64,000 nt of DNA from Raphanus sativus (lineage: Eukaryota > Streptophyta > Magnoliopsida > Brassicales > Brassicaceae). Positions 47,302 through 58,226 of the stretch are shown here, in pieces (the first letter of the stretch is position 1; each line of letters begins with the position of its first letter). The position numbers and the translations under genes are program-made. Location: assembly GCF_000801105.2 (NCBI RefSeq), contig NC_079519.1:29921288-29985287 (forward strand), in the 5' to 3' direction. The notes beneath the pieces are model-generated. The model was not told the origin of the DNA. It did not search any database and saw nothing but the letters and a program-made list of their open reading frames with translations.

Positions 47302-47536
47302 ACTTCCCTGCGCGGTTTAGACCGTCTGATATCATCGAGTTTGGTTCAGACAAGAAGGTGAGTGAGACACCACTTATTACCAATTCTTAGATTTAGTTTA
47401 AACCGGACTTTTTTTGGTTCTTTATCAGGCGGCGTTTAAGGTCAAGGTGATCAGGACAACTAAGTTGACCACAAGGGATGAGAAGAGTGACGGACTGACG
47501 GTAAATTGCTTCAGGCAGCTTGACACTTTAAAGTAA
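47276..47536 (+). pseudogene. 3' end of a gene, FHA-like tail (fragment)
   Basis: Two exons joined by a GT..AG intron (exon to 47357, intron 47358-47428, exon 47429-47536) encode RRYRVTPNFPARFRPSD, IIEFGSDKK, then AAFKVKVIRTTKLTTRDEK and a stop. The pattern RPSDIIEFGSDKKAAFKVKV resembles the last strands of a forkhead-associated (FHA) domain, but I cannot name the gene. The upstream part is cut off at the LINE junction. It may be the truncated end of the next collinear gene. Confidence 0.45.
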
Positions 47537-48450
47537 ACCAACGGTGAAATTAAATGGTTTTACCAGTCTAGCAGATCATTTGTGTAGTATTAATCTATTA
47601 CTTGTATTGCAATGTATATATAGGGCTGAACACAAAGATAATTAATTATACAGAACGTTACTCTTTGTTTTAAATACGATCTATATACATATATACGTGC
47701 TTCAAGGGAGATAGATGATTTTCATGATCATGTTTGAGAAAATGAAAAGACTTTGAGAGATGAGGAACAAGCCAAAGATATGATGAACTCGCATCGCATG
47801 TGATGGGATGGGGAACGTAAGAATATCAATTCTCGAACGTTTACAACATAGGGCCTATTATTAGTAGACATACTATCAACTTCTCTATATCTCTCTCTCC
47901 CTCTCGTGACTTAAAGAAAAAATTCAAATGATTTTTTTTGACGGCTCACCATCAAAATATCAGTTAATTTATATTATTAAAACCGAAATAATTTTAGATT
48001 GTTTAGAAACATTGATAATAGTAAATGAAATTATTTGAAAACATAGATATCAGATTAAATATTCTATTTTATTTACATATATAACCTTTGCATTTATAAT
48101 AAATTAAGTGTTTCTTCTTGTATTTTCTTTTTAATTTACAGAATCTGACATTGTATTTAAAATCAATTTAAATTAGTTAATTATAATGGATGCTGCTTTT
48201 TTATGGTAAAAATAAGAAGACAAGATAAAAAATGTAGTATATGTTATATAAAACAATTTTAATAATCTTATCTATTTTAGTTAAATATTACATTTCGAGA
48301 GAGTGCAATTTTCAAAAAAAAACAAAATATCATAAAAGTAATAATAATTCATAGAAAAAAATAAAAAATTAAAAGTAATATATTCTACTCTATATTACAA
48401 ATTATAGAAAACACACATAAAATATTTTTATAAAACCAACAATTTATGCA
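47537..48450. other. AT-rich spacer
   Basis: No gene or clear element terminus. AT-rich with short A/T runs. Confidence 0.4.
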
Positions 48451-50058
48451 TCAATACTATTAAAATACAAGAGGCTTTTTGAGGTTATCTTGGATTTTAA
48501 TCATATTTACCATTATGTGCCATTGAGTTATTTTTAATCTATTGTATTTATTCAAATGCTTTTATTTTTTTAAGAAAATCAAAGCTTTTGTTTCGGAGGG
48601 CACAAGTGAAAATACACGTATTTTCCCATCAAATCGTAATCGATATATTCCTATGTTGGCGTTGAAATAGTTTGCTGCCATTCTGCCATTCTTCTAACCA
48701 TGAACCAACCATTTTTGTAGCTTTTCTGATGATTCTTTTACATTTTAGCATGTACATAACAGTACATAATGCCACCAAGTCTTAAACTGACCATAACATA
48801 CAATAGCTTCTCATTATTCCAATAACTTTACCATCCTATAAAAATCCAATATAACCATCTATAACTAAACCTTGGCATTTGTTAAAGTAATTATAAGCCA
48901 TGTAAACTACCTTTGTGTACAACCAGATTATACCTTATAGTACTATACTCTTTAATTAATCAGAAACTAGATTTTGACCCGCGGTTAAAAATGCGGGTTA
49001 TTTTTTGTTTATAAAAAAATATTTAAAACGAATTAGTATTTTAGTTTTATTGTACATTATTATGTCATAAAGTTGAATTTTATCAAAAAAATAAATTATT
49101 TTTGTTATAAAATTATTTTTATTTAGTTATTTAATGTGATTAATATTAAATAGTTTATTAATGTTTTTTTAAAAAAAATATATGGTGCGATCAAATTCAG
49201 CACCTCTATTACTTTTAAATAAACTATTCTAAATTAGATGGGATCAATATATTTTTTATCAAGTCCAGATCCTTGACCGAACCGTTAAACACGATGATTT
49301 GTATATAAAGTGGTTTGGATTTAATGAAAACTTGTTAATTTAAAGCATGCAAACTCTGAAAAACCACAATCAAGTGTGACCCCACATCAGTTGGCCTAGT
49401 AAATAAAATCAATAAACTTTAATCAGTATTATTATAAATGGATTATTCCCAAATTATACTCTTGATGGAATATTCAAAATTTTCAAAAATACCCTTAATG
49501 ATATGACTAACTAAAAAAATTATTAATGATATTGTTGTCTTTTGGTTTTATGGGCTTATTTCTTATTATAGCCCATGTTTCTAAATAAATTAGATATGAC
49601 TCAAATCTGTTAACTAATTAAATGATTTATGTTTTTATATAATCAATTTCATATTCCATATTTTTTAATATTAATAACATAAATTAAAGTCTGCAATAAT
49701 TTTAAGAGGTTGATATTAAAATTGGAATTTTGTAACTACGCAAGGATAAAACTTAAACAAAACAATTATTGGCCATTTTATATATTTAGCAATAATTTAT
49801 ATAATTTATAATTTTTTAAAAATTATATAATAGCCCAAGTTCGAATTTTGGATACAACCATTGTTTAACTTATTTACAAACATAAAATGGTTGTGTGACG
49901 CATTTAAATTTTGTCATATTGTACACACTATAACAAACTCGCATAATTGAAATTTGATTATGTCACAGTTTATATAATTAAAATGAAGAATCATCAATAT
50001 TTATATTAAAAAAACAACAAAAAAATATCCGTCCTTTCAAGGACAGATCATAATCTAG
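48451..50058 (+). mobile_element. candidate Helitron, plus orientation
   Basis: The 5' end TCAATACTATTAAAATACAA is at 48451. The 3' end has a hairpin tccgtcctttcaaggacaga (50028-50047) and CTAG at 50055-50058. It overlaps the minus-strand element below, so the pairing of ends is uncertain; one element may be inserted in, or have captured the end of, the other. No coding. Confidence 0.5.
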
Positions 50059-50834
50059 TAATATTTTAAATTCTAATATATTTTTAAGTTTATGATTTTA
50101 TTATTCACTTAAGTGTTTTAAATTTATATTTATTTGTTTTATGAAATATTTGGTTCAATATAAATATATGATATTGTTACAATTCTAGTAAGATTATATA
50201 TACATTGTATAAAAGTAATCTAAAATACTTGTGGAGATTCTGCGTAGAATATAATATGGTTAAATCCAATTTTCTAATTGCATATAGTAAAACTAACAGT
50301 AAACTCAATAATAATTTTATTTAAATTTGTATCATCAATTTTCATTAAACATAATTGGTTTACATGATATTAGTTTGTAGCTGGTAAAATATGTTAGCAT
50401 TTACCAATAATGAATTTTTTTAGATTATGACTGAATCTATATGTAAAAAGTATGACTCTATATATTTATGTAAGTTTATATAAAAAGAATAATTTCAATT
50501 GTTATAAATCGTACTTAAGCACTTGTCTTCGAACTTAAATATATGGTTATGATAAAGGTTAGAATAAAGACATTTCTGTTTATTATGTAGTACTATAATA
50601 TAATGTAATATTGGTTTCTAAAATAATACGACCCATAGAGTCTGTTTTATTCATAAATGTGGATTTAATATTCAGTTTCCTAAATAATGAGAAGTAATAA
50701 ATGATTTCATTTAAAATATTGTATAGTTAGGAAAAAATAAGGATATGACCAAAAATAATAAATAGCTGATGAATAAGTGCGACAACTTTTTATAGTAGAT
50801 TTTTTTAAGACTACTTCTCTTTTAATAGTATAGA
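48967..50834 (-). mobile_element. Helitron, minus orientation (upstream partner of a head-to-tail pair)
   Basis: The minus-strand 5' end TCTATACTATTAAAAGAGAAG starts at 50834. The 3' end is CTAG (48967-48970) preceded, in minus orientation, by the stem aacccgc..gcgggt (about 48978-48998). It directly abuts the next Helitron. AT-rich and non-coding. Confidence 0.55.
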
Positions 50835-52799
50835 CTAGATATTGATCCGTCCTTTGGTTATATAATATATTAAAATAAATATAAAGATGTGTAAGACTAT
50901 TTCGATCTGTATTACTATTTCGAATAAACTAATTGAGACAATTTTTTATGTCAATAACATAACAAAAATATGTTAGTATTTATTTAAATTATATATGGTA
51001 AAATTTATATCAATACTATAATAATAAATATTCAGATATAATAATTCTAATAATTACTATGAATATCAAAAATTTATAATATTCACATATGATGTATCAT
51101 ATATGTTTTTAACTATGAAAAAAAAAATTTAACTATGAAAGTATTAACATATGAAACAGTATAACGTAGATAATTAAGGTTGAATAAAATGATTAATATG
51201 GGCCGATCAATGAGTAAAATATTTTTTTTTTCAAATTTATTCACTCGTTTGTTTGTTCACTAATTTGTTAATGCAAGCATTCAGTTTTTGGTTCAATTCC
51301 AAATTATTCTTTTTTCTTTCGGTTTGGTTTCAGGTCGTCAAAGTTTTAGTTTTTGGCAGTGTGTTAAAATCCGACCCGTTTCCATAGTCGAATTGACAAA
51401 CCCATTGACTTGATATATAATCAGTTTGTGTTTTTTTAAAACAATATGTTATTTAAAAACCAGATAAAAAACCTTTAAACCCCGGAACCCAACACCGGTT
51501 GCACCATTGGTTCAACCACTACGTAACTTTTATTTATTTTTTTCCTATTTTTTTCAGTTACATTATCATATTATTTTTATCATATATAAAATCAATTAAA
51601 CTATTTTATTTGTGATTTTATATTTTATGATAGTTTTACTATACCATCTGAAAAAATGATGTGAACGATGATCTAAAGAACTAAAATTAGTTAATGTGGT
51701 TTAATATTTTACTATTATTATCGACAATCTATTACATTTTGATGTTTTACTTAAAAATTTAATTTATTTTTCACATTAGACATTTAGATATTTAAATATT
51801 CTAAATCTTGATATATTTTTATCATATGTCACAACTCTTAACTTATTACAAAATTGTAAGTAGTCTAAATAATTTTTGGATATTTTGCATGTGAAATTAA
51901 AAAAAATAAAGAAAAGTAAATTTAAATATTTTTCTAAATATTTTTAAAACATAAAATATCTCTTATATTTTGAATAGCTAATATTTTATATATTAAATTA
52001 ATTAATTTATTGACCGCTGTTGCTAGCAGTGATCCGGGAAGTTGTCTGATTCAGTGTCCATGTCAGGTTTTAAAACACTGGTTTTCAGCTTCATTTTATT
52101 TTGGATAAAAATGTTAGGAGCCTGATAAAATTTTGAGTTTAATTCAATTTTGGTTTGGCTCTTGTTTTTCAGATAGGTTGAATAATTCTGGTAAAAATCA
52201 CATATTCAGAAAAAAAATATTTGGGTGATTGGTTCTATTGGGAAACTGCAATAGTTTAAAATATTTTAGATAAAATATAACAATCCCATTTTTGTACTTT
52301 GGTTTATAAAATTTTAGGATATTTTAACATTGAAGAAAAATATCCACTTAATAACAATAGAATATTCTGAGTATTTTGATGTTTATAAATATGATATTAT
52401 TAATTACGTTTCCTTGCTAATATATAAAAATTAATATATTACTTTGTAAAATTTATTTTGCATACTGGAAATATTTAATAAATAATGAGAATATACGGCC
52501 AAAACAAATTTTCTTTTGTGCCAACCATTTGAATTTTGAAGTTTAGTTTAGGATTTGGTCAACTATGGTATAGGGTTTAGTATTTGTTTTGTTATGTGTT
52601 AATTATATAACATGTTTTATAAAATAGTTATTATCTGTCCTTTCTATGGTTAATAGATAGATATATTGTTAAATAAAAAAATTTGAAAAATACAAAATTA
52701 AATAAAAACTATAGATTTTAAATATTCTAGTAGCATGAATCTGTAAATACTTTAAAAAAAGAAGGACACCTAAAAAGGGCATTGTTTTAATAGTATTGA
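50835..52799 (-). mobile_element. Helitron, minus orientation (second of a head-to-tail pair)
   Basis: The minus-strand 5' end TCAATACTATTAAAACAATG starts at 52799. Its 3' CTAG at 50835-50838 is immediately followed by the TC of the neighbouring element, with no spacer base. No Rep/helicase frame is seen. Confidence 0.6.
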
Positions 52800-53748
52800 T
52801 TTATCTCTAACAATTTTATGGGTCACAAATAAGCGTTCACTTGTTCAAAAAGAAAAGTGAAATGAAAAGTTAAAAAAAGAACGACCTAGAATTTAAAGAA
52901 GACTTTGTATGATTAGTTGGTCCGTGTAGTCAGATGCTGGTCTCAAACAGAAGTCCTCAATTATCTTCCACGATCAACATAGCAGTATCTCTCCAAATGA
53001 ATCAGATTGTTTTTCCTACTTGATGCGTGAATTTCAACACCTTGCATAAAATGTAGAATATTAATAATATATCTTCAGCTGTATAAAATAATCATTCATG
53101 TTTAAATATAATGGTTATAAGGTGTGAGTATTAATTTACCTTTTCGTCAGTTAGAAATGAGTCACCAAACTGAGCATTGAATTCTAAAAGTGGATGATCG
53201 TCAGTCAAATGCACCAATCTGTTTTGAACATTTTAATTTTGTAAAGGTAAGCCAGTGTCTATATAGCCACCAATTTTAGCATATCAAGCTTTGAATTTTG
53301 TGACAGAAGCTGTGGGTGTATATGGTTTCATTTATATAGGAAAAGAAGAGGTAGGTTACGATTGGGATACTTGGGAGCGTGAGATACGGATAGTTAGAAG
53401 GAATATAGGATCCAATATTGTGCATACCTTTTGATATTTGTTTTGTCGAAGATTTGAATATATTTAGTTTAGCTATTGTAACTAATTTGACATGACCCAT
53501 ATATATTATTTTGGTTTAGAACATCTTAACCAAAGCTACTGTATATTCGACATACATAAAAGTGTGAGATGGGAAACAAAATATATTTTTGTTAAAAAAA
53601 CAAAATATATTATGTTAGTATATAATTTGCGATATTTATGGTTCCCGAATTGTTGTAATATAAGGATTTTTTTTTTTTAATCTTCGGATGTTACTATATT
53701 GAGAGGAAATTATGGAAACAAATATTATTAATTATTGGTGCATATATA
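52800..53748. other. gene-free spacer
   Basis: No gene could be supported. Mixed AT-rich sequence; an open frame at 53276-53500 on the minus strand has no recognisable domain. Confidence 0.4.
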
Positions 53749-54560
53749 TCCCCTATATATTAAAGGAGAAGCATTTTTAAAGCTTTCCTTAAACGATTTT
53801 GGTGAGAATGCATGAGAAGGCTCGGATCCACGTGTCACTCTGTGAGAGAGTTTAAGAAAAATGGAACATTTAATTCTTTACTTTGTTTCCTTATTTGGTT
53901 CCATAAGAAGAAACGTAACCCATTTTTTTTTTCATTCATGCGAAACACTTTGAGGATCCGAGTGCAGCACATTGCCAATGGATCCGAGTCATTCTTGCCG
54001 TCTTCTGCCAATGTTTTCATGCGAAACACTTTAAGGATCCTTGAATCTATAGGTTTGTGTTTCATTGCCAATGGTTCAGTTTGTGTTTTATTGCCAATGG
54101 TTTCATGCGAAACACTTTGAGGATCCTTGAATCTCGACGATTCAAGGATCCGAGTCTTTCTTGCTGTCTTCTGTCGCATCTTCTTGACTTCGAGATCGAT
54201 GAGGCAGCCCTTAGCGTAGATGAGGATGACAAAAGTTAGGGAGAACATACAACTGGCTTGAACTTCAGTTGTGAAGGCGAAATCGGATGAGTTTGCCGTT
54301 TGTAAACATGAAGAGCTAAGGGACGAGCAAACAAGGAGAGTTATGGGATAGCTAAGGGACGAGCAAACATCAGTCCCGAGTATATTATATAAGTTGCGTT
54401 AAGGGACGAGCAAACAAGGAGAGCTATGAGAGAGCTAAGGGACGAGCAAACATCAGTCCCGAGTATATTATATAAGTTGCGTTAAGGGACGAGAAAACAT
54501 CAACTATATGGCATAAAGTATATTATATAAGTTGAGGTTCACGTATCTTAAACTCCATAA
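53749..54560. repeat. Helitron-like 5' end followed by two tandem arrays
   Basis: A 5'-type terminus TCCCCTATATATTAAAGGAG starts at 53749, with no matching 3' end found nearby. Then come three spaced copies of catgcgaaacactttgagga (about 53938, 54018, 54107) interleaved with attgccaatgg. A perfect 13-bp-arm palindrome, ggatccttgaatc / gattcaaggatcc, sits at 54121-54151. An 83-bp tandem repeat beginning aagggacgagcaaaca starts at 54318, 54401 and 54484. Open frames here follow the repeats and are not credible genes. Confidence 0.65.
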
Positions 54561-54702
54561 AAAAATAAAACCCTTAGACATTTGATAATGCCGACGATGG
54601 TCTCATATTTTGACAAGGTGATTGATCTGAAACCTGGTAAAACGATCTGGAAAATAAGGGTCCATATTGTTCGTCTGTGGAGACAATTCACCTTAGCAAC
54701 TA

Positions 54703-54968
54703 CTCCCTCTGTTTTTAAATAATACATGTTTTGAGATTTTCACACTTTTTAATAAAACATATTAAAATTTACTTATTAGTGCATAGTTTTTTGTTATTTT
54801 ATATTTCCTATATTTCTAAACCAATAAAATTTCAAGAAATGCAATTAATGTTTTTGAGATTCACAATTATTCATAATTAGTTGACAAAAATTACATTAAA
54901 AAATGAAAAATACATCTTTTGAAACAAAAAAAATTCCTAAAACATACATCTTTAAAAAACAGAGGGAG
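54703..54968. mobile_element. Stowaway MITE
   Basis: A 266-bp element with terminal inverted repeats ctccctctgtttttaaa and tttaaaaaacagagggag, flanked on both sides by TA. These are the defining Stowaway (Tc1/mariner) features. It has no coding capacity. Confidence 0.92.
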
Positions 54969-54969
54969 T

Positions 54970-56396
54970 ATTAGAGATGTAGGAATTAATTAACGTCTTA
55001 CATTTGAATCCAACATCTTAGAGATGTGAACTTCGACTCGAAGATTTTCTATATATTTTCAACTTTCTCTATCCTAGAATGTGACTCGAACAACTAACCA
55101 TCCTTACAAAATTTTGTTACAAGACTTTACCCGGGTTCGATTTTGTGGAGGATATGTCGTTCAGTTCGACCGGTTTAAGACCTTGCAGTTTTCATGATAT
55201 CTAAACGTGTGTTCTTGATATTATGGTGTCACATCATTGTATATATGTTTTTTCCGTTTGAAGAAGTCACTAATTCGTGTCAGTCTAGTCCTTTTTGACC
55301 TTTTACAGGTCTGGAGTTAGCAGAAGAAAGAAGAGAAGGTGCCTGATGAAAAGAAGTCCTTTTGGAGCATTCCTGCGGAGAACACTCAAGAGAGAACAAT
55401 CCCGAGACTGTTCTCTCTCAAGCGGAACAAGCAGACGGAGTGATCCGGCGATTGTTCCAGACGAAATAGGGAAACTCCTATTTCGGGATTTTAAGCCCTG
55501 TTTGCCCTAATCTCTTTTCTTCTGATTGGCGCCTCATCATAAAACGTACCCCATCTATCTATTTTCTATTTTTTTTTTCTCTACGCTAGTTTTTACAAGA
55601 GAACACTGAGTATTGCGATCTGCAACTTGTAAGGGAGAAGAATCCTCTCTATCAAGAAGAGAGAAGATCCAACCCTTTGTTTTCTACTCTGTTCTTATGC
55701 AATTTTTTCACGGATTTATGTCTTTGTTTATGTGCATCATGATCGAGTAGTGACCTTTGCTCGCGCTAGGGTTTTAAGGGTGTTGAGACATGATGCTAGC
55801 ATAAATAGATAAGCGATCCATAATTCTTCATTATCATACTGTTCTTATTGCTTGTCATTCTGAAACTGATCACTTGATGTTAGATCACTAGTTCATCACT
55901 TAGTTAACCGCTTAGGATGAATAACTTGACATGATGTATTGAATGAGCTTAGATATCCCTAATCAGCGAAAGTAAGAATATATTAGGGTGGGAAGTGAAA
56001 CTGATCGGACCTGTTCTCTAAAGCTTGCAATCGATCTCATCCCAACGACAGTTAGGTGGTGAGATCGATCTGCAAAGCGATCACTACCACGACAGTGGAG
56101 TGTTCCAGCTGAGTGATCCGAGTTTCTAGAAAGCACTTCATCGCGCTTGAATAATTGTTTGGCTCCAATTCAACACCCAATGAAATACCCTAGGCTAGCT
56201 CTTGTTTAATTGAATTAATCTCGTGTTTATTTTGCTTGTTTACTATCGCCTATTTCAACCAAATCATATCTTCTTCTTAGCTTGATTCTGAAACTTATAG
56301 AACTAGAGTGTAGACTGGTCCTCTGGATTTGAATCTCAAGTACTACAATTGCAGCTGTTAACTTGGCAGTAGCAAGGATTCATTTTTAGTGTATCA
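54970..56396 (+). repeat. 5' LTR of an Athila-like retrotransposon (left edge unresolved)
   Basis: The right edge is well placed: the sequence ends TATCA at 56396, followed by a few bases and the primer-binding site at 56402. The body, which I can follow confidently only from about 55500, has LTR-like low-coding character. I did not find the left TG edge or the second LTR, which would lie beyond the N gap. Confidence 0.55.
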
Positions 56397-56401
56397 AGTT
56401 T

Positions 56402-56419
56402 TGGCGCCGTTGCGACGGG
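56402..56419 (+). other. primer-binding site, tRNA-Asp type
   Basis: TGGCGCCGTTGCGACGGG lies just inside the LTR. TGGCGCCGTTGC is the primer-binding sequence I recall for Athila elements, matching the 3' end of tRNA-Asp. Confidence 0.7.
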
Positions 56420-56513
56420 GACCAGATTTTTTACCTCTAATTTTCGGTTTCATATCTAGTCTAAGATATCTAACTCGTGTTATTTTCTTTGTTTCAGCTG
56501 ATGATCCAGGTGC

Positions 56514-58226
56514 ATGACCAGTAGACATACTCGGAGCAACGCACAAGGGCCATTGCATCAGCTTTCTAACGAGGAACTAGCGAGATTGGAACGACAGAAC
56601 CGTCAACAGCCGAGATCAACGAACACCGACATGGGTGATCATCCAGATGATCTCACTGCTGCGTTTGCACTCATGCAACAACAGATGCAGCAGATGCAGC
56701 AGACGATCCAAGCGCAGCAAGCTGCTGCCGAGCAAGCTGCTCTGAATGCTGCGAACCAACAGGAGGGAGTGGTCCAGATCGGCCAGAGAAACTTACTGCG
56801 TAATCTGCCCGCTACGCGATCTGCCATAACCCCTCCACCGTGCACAAGGCAAGACTTCGAGATCAAGCCAGCCTTGATAAGTCTAGTGCAAAGGAAGATC
56901 TTCAATGGGCTTCCTGCTGAGATACCGATGGACCACATCGAGCACTTTGAGAAGATGTGTGGTTTCACTAAAGCAAATGGAGTACCACCCGATTACATCA
57001 AGTGTACTCTGTTCCCTTTCTCTCTTGATGGGAAAGCTGCTCGCTGGCTTGATTCACTACCCACCGGATCACTCACCACTTGGGAACAAGTCCGAGAGGC
57101 TTTCTTAAGCCACTTCTACACGAAATCGAAGACAGCAGCCCTGAGACAGAAGATCGTGACCTTCAAACAATTGGTTGACGAGCCGTTCTGTGATGCTTGG
57201 GAGCGATTCAATGTCTACCGCAGAGAATGCCCACATCACGGTTTTGAGGAAGATTATCTGCTGGGAGTGTTCTACGATGGAGTAGGCTGGGAGTACAGGA
57301 ACGCTTTGAACTCAGCCAGTAAGGGAGACTTCATGACTCAGTCTACTCAAGGTGCATTCGAGTTGATTGAGAACATGGCCTCAAGCTCAGCTGACAATAA
57401 CCGCGAGACTGATCGCACTCAGAAGGTGAAGAGCATCGACAACAGCAAGATTGATGAGCTCTCTGCCAAGGTCGATCAGCTGATTAAGAGTAACCAGAAC
57501 CAGGTCTTCATCATGGAAGAATCCCCACAGGATAAAGCAACCGCAGAAGGCACATCAGAGGCGGATCAGTCGGCTGAGGATCAGCATGAAGTGAGTTATG
57601 TGAATGGGCAAGGATGGCAGTTCAAGAACTATCACCCGAACCCTAACGTGAGGAACAATCCCCACCTGTTCAATGCCCCTAAACCAGACGATAAAGCTCA
57701 AGGGAACCAAGGTCAGAACAGTGGATACCAAAGGCCTTATGGCAATCAGGGAAGAACCTTTGTCCTTAACCCAGCTCAGAATGCTCAGTTCCACAGCCAG
57801 AAACAGCCGGTTAATCAGCAAGCTGCACAACCGACTCAGACTGCTCCGCATGATGACATGAAGAGTCTCGCCAATATGATGAGCCAGCTGCTCCAAGGAC
57901 AGCAGATCCAAGGGAAGGCACTGAACCAGGTCACAAACGACATCAACACCAGGATGAATCATATGTTCAATGACCTGAGTGTGAAGTATGACAATGTCTC
58001 AAGCCATATGAGACAGATGGATATTCAGATTGCTCAGACTGCTGAGAACGTGAAGAGACAGCAAGGAACTCTCCCTGGGAAAACAGACAAAAACCCCAAG
58101 GAGTGCAATGCAGTAGGGTTGAGGAGTGGAAAGCAACTGCCTGATCTAGACCCCAGGAGATTCACATCGGCTGAGAAAGGGAAGCAGAAGGAGTCGGATC
58201 AGCCATCTAAAGCTGTACCCACATGA
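56514..58226 (+). CDS. gag polyprotein of an Athila-like Ty3 retrotransposon
   Basis: An uninterrupted frame of 570 residues starts at the ATG at 56514. A glutamine-rich coiled segment (residues about 50-75) is followed by the retrotransposon gag domain (about 115-290; IKPALISLVQ, FKQLVDEPFCDAWERF, FYDGVGW), then a hydrophilic Asn/Gln-rich part. No CCHC zinc knuckle was seen. Gag proteins assemble the cytoplasmic particle in which reverse transcription occurs. The frame is open, in contrast to the broken pol part behind it. A mobile-element gene, not a host gene. Confidence 0.85.
   Translation: MTSRHTRSNAQGPLHQLSNEELARLERQNRQQPRSTNTDMGDHPDDLTAAFALMQQQMQQMQQTIQAQQAAAEQAALNAANQQEGVVQIGQRNLLRNLPATRSAITPPPCTRQDFEIKPALISLVQRKIFNGLPAEIPMDHIEHFEKMCGFTKANGVPPDYIKCTLFPFSLDGKAARWLDSLPTGSLTTWEQVREAFLSHFYTKSKTAALRQKIVTFKQLVDEPFCDAWERFNVYRRECPHHGFEEDYLLGVFYDGVGWEYRNALNSASKGDFMTQSTQGAFELIENMASSSADNNRETDRTQKVKSIDNSKIDELSAKVDQLIKSNQNQVFIMEESPQDKATAEGTSEADQSAEDQHEVSYVNGQGWQFKNYHPNPNVRNNPHLFNAPKPDDKAQGNQGQNSGYQRPYGNQGRTFVLNPAQNAQFHSQKQPVNQQAAQPTQTAPHDDMKSLANMMSQLLQGQQIQGKALNQVTNDINTRMNHMFNDLSVKYDNVSSHMRQMDIQIAQTAENVKRQQGTLPGKTDKNPKECNAVGLRSGKQLPDLDPRRFTSAEKGKQKESDQPSKAVPT

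Noticed and set aside
47905..48450. Searched for a gene after the FHA-like fragment
   Set aside because: Only AT-rich sequence with frequent stops in all frames.
53812..54248. Open frames of 100-137 residues on both strands
   Set aside because: They follow the catgcgaaacacttt repeat array, with repeated peptide blocks and no domain.
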